Shown here one piece after another: positions 57,721-64,000 of a stretch of 64,000 nt of DNA (positions are counted from its first letter, which is position 1; each line of letters starts with the position of its first letter). Both the position numbers and the translations under genes were made by a program. This DNA comes from Salvator merianae (Eukaryota; Chordata; Lepidosauria; Squamata; Teiidae). The DNA lies in contig QVOM02000034.1 of assembly GCA_003586115.2 (NCBI GenBank), forward strand, positions 133,035,598 to 133,099,597, given 5' to 3'. Under the pieces are notes generated by a model that was not told the origin of the DNA, ran no database searches, and saw nothing but the letters and a program-made list of their open reading frames with translations.

Positions 57721-59060
57721 TTAGTCTCACAAAGGATTTCCTCTTATTCATAAATGACATCGTGCCAGATGGACAGAATAGCAAGCCGAGGAATGAAGGA
57801 AAGGAATCTTGTGTGGCTTTTGAATAGCTCTGTACAACAGAATGAGTATAAGTACAAAGAGGCTGTAATAAAATGGAAAAATAATTATTCTTCCACATCC
57901 TAGAGACAAATATGAATCAATAGATCTTGAACATAGAGGGGGGCAGTTTTATCCAAACTGCTGAAATTTTGCCTTTTCACTGTCTTTGATCCTCTTCCTG
58001 TTTGGCCAAGTCACGTGACCTCAGATATTCATGCACTATCCTTAGAAATGCAAAACATGGCTACAGAAGGCACTTCAGTTTCAGAAACGTATTTGCCCTT
58101 AGAATTAACCTCTAGCATCCCCCTGTTGGAGGTTCTGCTCATTTGCTTGTTTACCTTTCAGGTTAGGGCCTATTTTTGCTTGCTTTCACTTATCTGGACC
58201 TCCCTCCTGCTTTGTCTTGCTATGCTAGAACTCAACCTCTTCCTGACCTGGCATTATGGCTGGAGTCTGTTTAACTCATGCTGCCATTTGGTCTAGAATG
58301 CAGTCTTTTGGCCAGGGCTTCTGCCTAAGATAGAATATTGAATGGGGAGAAGAACACGGCAGGGGCAGCTATAAAGGATGTTCTAATCACAGGCATCTGG
58401 CAACCCCAGCTGTATCTGGTTCTATTCTCTATATACAATGTCAGAAGTATCAGAACCAGAGAACCAGTTCAAACTCTCCCTGCCCCCTGCTGCTAACTGT
58501 TTTTAATCTTTATTAAGTAACACAACAAGGGAGTACATGGAAATTCTTTCTTTCCTTGTACAATTAAGGATACAGAGAAGAAACACTGAGGATGACAGAT
58601 GTAATATAATTAGAACAGCCTTCACTTTTATTGTCTAGTGGCCAATAGGATAGAAAGTACAAAAGAGTCAACCCTTCTGGTAGCTTCTTCAACATATAAA
58701 AGGTTCTCCAACATAATATGTCTCACAAGGGGAGAAAATTATTGAGAACTCAGAGGACAGTTTTTGGTGCAGCTCTATATGACCTTTTATTAGGAATGTT
58801 GAACACCACATCTCCATGTTTATACCTTGAGTTGAAAGGAAGGTGTCTCAGAACCAAAGTAATGTTGAACAGTTCAGGGAATAAAGTAGCATGGTGAGAC
58901 TCAAGGAATTCCTTGCAGCATCTTATGAAGGCAAATGAGAACATTTTGGTGGGAAGCAACTCCAAGGCTCACATATAATGCCTGTTAGGAGCTTTTTCAC
59001 AGACTTTGAAAGAACTATCTCTGCTAAGGGGAGTGAAGGAGAGACAACAAGCTGAAGATC
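57721..59060. other. Unclassified, no gene seen
   Basis: No gene. The 93-codon hydrophobic frame at 58015-58296 has no recognisable domain. Confidence 0.35.
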
Positions 59061-59149
59061 TTACACCATCAGACTCCCAGTGGTGGATGTGACTTCAAGG
59101 ACAGCACCATCAGCGCTGTGAAAGACTTCCTTTTTCCATTTCATTCCCA

Positions 59150-59400
59150 GTTCCCCATTGCTCATGTCTATCTTTTGGATTTTAAGTCTGAGTGTAGCGC
59201 CCTGTCGTACATTATTTACTTCTTGTAAGCCAATCTGAGAGCACTTTAAAGGCTCAAATGTAGGATAAAAATACATTAAGTAAGTACATATTACACTCAG
59301 TCTCTGTTTTTGAGCACAGCCTTCAGCATCCCTGACCATTGACCATACTGTCTGGGGTCAATGGGAGTTGAGTCCAGCAACACCTGGTTGGATTCACATT
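59150..59400 (+). mobile_element. L2/SINE tail-like fragment plus adjacent repeat
   Basis: TTGGATTTTAAGTCTGAGTG, TTGTAAGCCAATCTGAGAGC and GGATAAAAATACATTAAGTA resemble an L2-type tail. GGGGTCAATGGGAGTTGAGT then CCAGCAACACCTGGTTGG resembles a common short amniote repeat. Both are short and degenerate. Confidence 0.4.
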
Positions 59401-59890
59401 GGAGAAGACTATGCATTATATTTAATGCCTCAGCACACCCAGATCTGTTCAGATAATGCCATAACTTCATATATTTGTAGAAATAAAAAGACAGACATAA
59501 AAGGGATGCTCAAGTTCCATGCACTGCATCCTTAAGTAAAACACTATGGATACTGAGTACAAAAATCATCTGGATGTTTGACAATTTCTCCTATAATAGG
59601 ATTATTCAAATCTTGTCTTATAGCTTCTTTTTTAAAAACAACAACAATTTTTTAAATTCTCCTATGTTAAAAGAAGACTACTTTTGACTGCAAGAGATAT
59701 TCTAGTATCTACCATTTAGCATTGTGGAGGGGAGGGGAGGTCATTGGTTCATGGTAAATGCTGGGATATTTTTACCCAAATAGCATCTCCCCTTCAGAAG
59801 AGATTCAGAGGCATATTTGATGTTAAATAAAATGTAACTATCTCTGCGTTCCATGGAAGTTGGCTGAGGACTGTATGAGAATTCAGCACA
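59401..59890. other. Unclassified, no gene seen
   Basis: No gene or named repeat in this stretch. Confidence 0.35.
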
Positions 59891-60035
59891 AAGTGGGGAA
59901 AGCAGATAACAAAGCTAATTGGAAAGGCCACAAGAATTTCAAGCAGGCAGAATGAAATAACAGAATAGCTAATATCTGCATTTGCCCTCCAACCAGCAGA
60001 AAATATTGCAAAGTTTCAACGATACATCTTAACAG
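59891..60035. repeat. Duplicated segment, copy 1
   Basis: GCAGATAACAAAGCTAATTG, AAAGGCCACAAGAATTTCAA, GAATAGCTAATATCTGCATT and GATACATCTTAA are repeated in the same orientation at 61795-61925, at roughly 80-85% identity. It may be a local duplication or two copies of an unknown repeat. Confidence 0.7.
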
Positions 60036-60655
60036 CAGTGCCCTAAGACCTTTACAATCTAAAAGCCAGGGAATTCATTCAGAATCCAGTTGGCCTAATG
60101 AAATCTCTCAGCAGAAATAAGAATAACTAAGCTTACAATGGGAAACAAAGGTGACAGAGGCGGGAACCACTGGTCTTCCTAATGGCTGGTCTCCCCAGTG
60201 GTTATCTTGGAAGTACATAATACTACAGCAATGTCAGACCTAAAAAAGCACAGATCTCAGCATTTGATCAGGAGTTTTCAAAAGTCCCTATGCAAATAAC
60301 TGGTAAACTGCTAAACACTAGAAACAAAATAAGCGTATTAAGGATCTCACCAACCACAGACTACGTGCGGTATAAAAACATCCACTCTTCTGTTCTGCTA
60401 CCTGATTGTCACTACAGATGGTGTGAACACGTGGTAGACCACAAAATACATGGCTGATTGGTTGAGCCTGGTGGGTCAAAAGCTCAGCTGGCGTTTGTTG
60501 AGTTCAAACAAAACACATCCTAATATTTCAAAATCTTTGTCTGCTTGGACATAGCATCAGTGCAGACTGGGAGCCTTACCTGGTTGGTGATCACATTGTT
60601 GGTGCTGAATTCTGGTTGCTGCAGTGGCAACCAAGGAATGGAATTTAGGATGCTC
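60036..60655. other. Unclassified, no gene seen
   Basis: No gene or named repeat. Confidence 0.35.
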
Positions 60656-60658
60656 TCA

Positions 60659-61496
60659 GGCTGTGATCAGACATAACAAAAGGGGTGCCTCAGAGGCACC
60701 TCAGAGATACAGTGTGTGGTCCTTCTGTCCCCAACCTTTTCTAATCCACCTTTTCTAGCATGGGATGTTTTTTTTTGGGGGGGGGAAGACTGATTTGTGA
60801 ACAATTCCACCTTGAAGCTTTCTCTAAAGCTGCATCCTAACATCACTTAGGCTGTGTTGAAACCGGGGGCGGCGGGGGGGGGGGTAGATATATCACCAAT
60901 ATGGTGCTGCTGTGGTGGGATTGCCCCCTAAAATGCATGGAAGCCTATTTTGGGAAAACCCAACTCTTGTAGTGGTTTTTTCTGAAATAGTGCTAAAACT
61001 TACTTTGTTGATGGAGCTGCCATCATTGCTTTGCCCACTGTGCATGTGCATGGGGTGTTCAAAGATGGCCACACATGCACAGTCATTGTGATCATGCACT
61101 TCCATATATTTCAATACTTGGATGTGCACATCCACTGTGTATATGCGTGGGTCGAAAAGAGGGCCACACATGTGCGGTGGTCATGAATGCAAACTTCCTG
61201 GTATTTCATGCTGGCAAAATACCCAGAAGTGTGCAGCCCCCCAAAGCACAAAGACAACACAGTCCTTAATGCTATAGACAACAGGTGATCATTCCGGAGG
61301 GGCATCTGCAGCCGGCCTTACTTATTTTACTATATTTATATTCTGGAATAAAGCATTGATAGTCTGGAATATCCATGTTTTATTCCAGAATATCCAAGTA
61401 GAGTAGAATACATAAGTGATGTCTGGATCTAGCTTTAGCTGCCTCAGAGGCAGCTCAGAGATGCTTTTTTTTTTTTTGCTGGGTCTGATCACAACC
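60659..61496. mobile_element. MITE with TCA duplication, interrupted
   Basis: GGCTGTGATCAGACATAACA and (inverted) GGTTGTGATCAGACCCAGCA, flanked by TCA (60656-60658, 61497-61499). The same family as 11657-11870 in reverse orientation. It is interrupted by a second MITE at 60828-61434. Confidence 0.72.
60828..61434. mobile_element. GGCTGCATCC-type MITE nested in 60659-61496
   Basis: AGCTGCATCCTAACATCACT and (inverted) AGCTAGATCCAGACATCACT, with flanks TAA / TTA. It is an inverted-orientation relative of the 55411-57720 element. It contains the ATTCCAGAATATCC palindromes shared with 45590 and 49620. A G-rich run of about 25 bases lies near 60865-60885. Confidence 0.65.
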
Positions 61497-61499
61497 TCA

Positions 61500-61794
61500 A
61501 ATTCCTAAAAAAAAAAAAAAAATCATGACAGAGAGCATCTTGACTGCTGGCATGGAAATCCTGGAGGTGTGTGTCCATGCCCATATATCACATGTCCAGG
61601 ACATTGTTGGACAAGTATCATAACAAGGTATGGATGTGATGTTAGACAGGACAATCAAGGGACACAAGGACACAGAAATGACCTACTGGATTGGATCCAT
61701 GTGAGTCTGTTCTCACAGTGGCCAGCCAGCTGCACAAAGAGGCCCACCAGAAGGACAAATGCAAACAGCTTGCCTACTCGCAATCTCCCACAGT
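61500..61794. other. Unclassified; poly-A run
   Basis: An A16 run lies at about 61508-61523. No gene is visible. Confidence 0.4.
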
Positions 61795-61925
61795 TGCAGA
61801 TAATAAAGCTAACTGAAAAGGCCAGAAAAAATTCAAGCGGGCAGAATGAAAGAATGGAATAGCTAATATCTTTACTTGGCCTCCAACAGCAGAAACTATT
61901 GCAGAGTTTTGATGATACATGTTAA
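61795..61925. repeat. Duplicated segment, copy 2
   Basis: TTGCAGATAATAAAGCTAAC, TGAAAAGGCCAGAAAAAATT, GAATAGCTAATATCTTTACT and GATGATACATGTTAA match 59891-60035 in order and orientation. Confidence 0.7.
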
Positions 61926-64000
61926 GACTTACTATTTAATTTCTTCTTGGCAGAATTCTGAGATGACTTTGGGGACTGCTATGCGGACAAAACCCTCAAG
62001 GACCCTTGATAAGAATGAACAAAGGATTTCCAGTAACAACATTTTCCAGCTGATGGATTAAGCTGCGTATTTTCTTACTTAGACTTGTCAGAAAATACTA
62101 ACAGAAATTTTCTAGCTCAAATGTGATGTTGGTGTTGTCATCAGCATTATGCCTCCACCAGCCTTGTCACAACTATAATAGCTGCTTTGTCTCTTTAGAC
62201 TGGATCTGAGTTCCTTCCCAGTGTGATACCATGATGATTGCATTGATTTGCTTGTTAACAGACGTCCTCAGTCTTTGTGATCCTGTGGAATGCTTAGAAA
62301 GTGTTGTGACCGCAGGCAGAAAATGGTTTCCGTGAGGTATGGAAAATAAAAATGTCCATCAAAACCAGGGTTGCCAGATAATCATCCAGACTAGTTATGC
62401 TAGCCACACAAAAAGCCAGAAAAAGCCAAGTGTGTCTGATATACGTCTACTTTTTAGTCAAAGTTGGCAGCCCTAGTCAAAATTGGTGCTTATCACTGAG
62501 AAGAAAAGGGACGTGGGAGGCAGATGTTGTGAACACTTTGCATAGAGTTCAGAGAATGAAAATGAGCTGTTTTGAGCAAACAGAGACAGATGACATGTTG
62601 TTTCAATGGCCAAACATTCTCACGCAGCTGTCGGAGAAGACCTTACCAGGCAGCACACAAGGGACTGCAGGCCTATGGGAAAGATGCATGTGTCTAGCTC
62701 ATATGGGCACGCGTATTACATATGTCTGTGCTTTGAACTGCTCCCTTTGAGAACCAAACATGTTCAAGTACAACTAGCTCTTCAGCCTAAATCTCTCATC
62801 AGTCTTTCACAACCTGCCTCCTAAAACTGACAAGCAAAAGAAATTGAATTGAGATTACTTTCCTGCTAGGAAGAGAGATAGTTTCAAAGCAGAAGATGAC
62901 AAACATGCATGAAGTATCTGAGTTTATCCTGCTGAATTACCAAGTGTGTCCTCACTTGTGAGGCATCAAGATATGTCAGCTTCATCTGGCATCCTCTATG
63001 ATTTTTTGAAACTATGCTGATCTATCCTTCCTCCACGCTGTCTACTATCCTGTTTATCCAGCTATCCTTGAACGTGCCTCTCAGTTTACTTCTTCTCTGT
63101 CTTGTTTCCCTATCAGTGCTGTTAGTTTGTTCTGTCTAAGCCATTTATATGCCTGCCACTCTTCATCCGTTTTAGCCATCTCTTGTGTAACCTTCTCACT
63201 GACAGCATAACTGGCCATGCTCTGGACCAGAAGTGGTAAAAAAGAACATCATCTAGAAACACATTTTCATCCTCAGTAATACTTCAGCTAGTTGTTTGAG
63301 AGTCTGAGCATTTCATACTTTGTCTCTAGGCAGCAGACTCAGTAAAGGAAAGCCACAATGGCCAGAGATCTAAGGCTGCATTTGCACTTCGTGAAAAAAA
63401 AGAAAGGGACTCAAAAGCAACTTGGGCTGCATCCAGACAAGGACAAAAGCCCATAATTATTCCATAATTGTACTTGATTTGTCAGACATGATCATGGTGC
63501 TCCTGATACAGTCCTGGGATACAGATCCAATTTACCAGGTTATTATTATTCTGGTAAAATTAACTATTGTAGCACAAAATCCTGTTATTCTGTAATTGTA
63601 GCTCTGTCTAGATTACTGCATGAGAAGTACAGTGAAAGTTAGGAATGAGCTGTTGCTGCCTGGAAGTACTTCATGTGATACTATTGGTTACCTCTATGGT
63701 GCGACAAGAGGGTTAGGTCACATGGAAAGAAAATCTTGCAGCTGCTGCAGAAGATGCTAAAACATGGTGCAGCGCTTCCCTCCTGGAGAATGCAAGCCCA
63801 GCTTGTCCGGCAGCCACGTTGCCATCACTGCCTCTTTGGGTGCAGCAAGGATCAGGCTGCCGTGCTTGGCGTCTGAGCAAACTTTCCTTTTGAGAAAGCC
63901 TCCTGCTGGTGTGAAAGTTTTTTAAGTGAAAATCGAAATTTATGGTGCCTGTTGATGAAAACTGAAAATTACAGTTTTCGATGTTGCCATTTCATTTGAA
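61926..64000. other. Mostly unclassified, with MITE remnants
   Basis: A possible small MITE lies at 62366-62474 (CAGGGTTGCCAG and inverted AGGGCTGCCAACTTTG). A one-ended relative of the 45784 element starts at 63374 (GGCTGCATTTGCACTTCG, with TAA before it), and another GGCTGCATCCAGAC end lies at about 63426. No gene is visible. Confidence 0.35.

Overview
The window looks like intergenic or intronic DNA of a squamate reptile (lizard or gecko-like). That placement rests on the repeat mix: an RTE/BovB LINE, L2 and CR1 LINEs with reptile-style 3' ends, and many palindromic DNA-transposon MITEs. It is inference from repeat families, not from a host gene. I found no convincing host protein-coding exon, tRNA, rRNA or CRISPR array. 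The open reading frames present are short and either fall in unremarkable DNA or are translations of transposon palindromes. The only readable coding sequence is decayed retrotransposon sequence.

Layout. 1-6.3 kb: mostly anonymous DNA, with an antisense L2 fragment (1226-1900) and an odd segment at 2.0-2.7 kb holding two CCAAT boxes, inverted repeats and a possible TTAA-flanked MITE. 6.3-7.6 kb: nested MITEs. 7.6-13.4 kb: anonymous, with one complete MITE at 11.66 kb. 13.4-15.4 kb: a GC-rich hAT palindrome, another MITE and a CR1 3' end. 18.7-20.1 kb: the endonuclease half of a BovB element, split by a MITE, then a CR1 tail. 20.43-21.52 kb: an hAT-type element carrying an internal tandem array. 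26-29.3 kb: twin TTC-tailed retroposons. 32.3-35.8 kb: three head-to-tail L2 copies, the middle one with about 1.57 kb of frame broken only by four stop codons. 35.9-38.6 kb: the reverse-transcriptase half of another BovB copy, carrying one hAT and one 3-bp-TSD insertion. 39.4-46.8 kb: MITEs of three families, CR1 fragments and a GATA microsatellite. 46.9-54 kb: a 5S-like SINE fragment, more MITEs, and long stretches I cannot classify. 54-57.7 kb: an hAT GAAC-rich element, a GC-rich hAT palindrome and the second, larger array-bearing hAT element. 59-61.9 kb: a repeat duplicated on both sides of a nested MITE pair. 62-64 kb: weak MITE remnants.

The most interesting system is the pair of full-length hAT-like non-autonomous elements at 20426-21519 and 55865-57631. 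Each is bounded by a perfect 8-bp target-site duplication and TAGGGNTGTGCACGAAG termini. Each carries an array of about 143-148 bp palindromic monomers, with about 4 unit junctions in one copy and 9 in the other. Both arrays end in the same variant half-unit, while internal units are more alike within a copy than between copies. This suggests an ancestral mobile minisatellite whose arrays later expanded and homogenised independently. Other GAAC-rich hAT MITEs here share the terminal motif, so one transposase family may have moved all of them. Separate groups are a 180-190 bp CpG-rich hAT palindrome (four copies) and a large set of GGC...GCC-ended MITEs with 3-bp duplications of PIF/Harbinger type.
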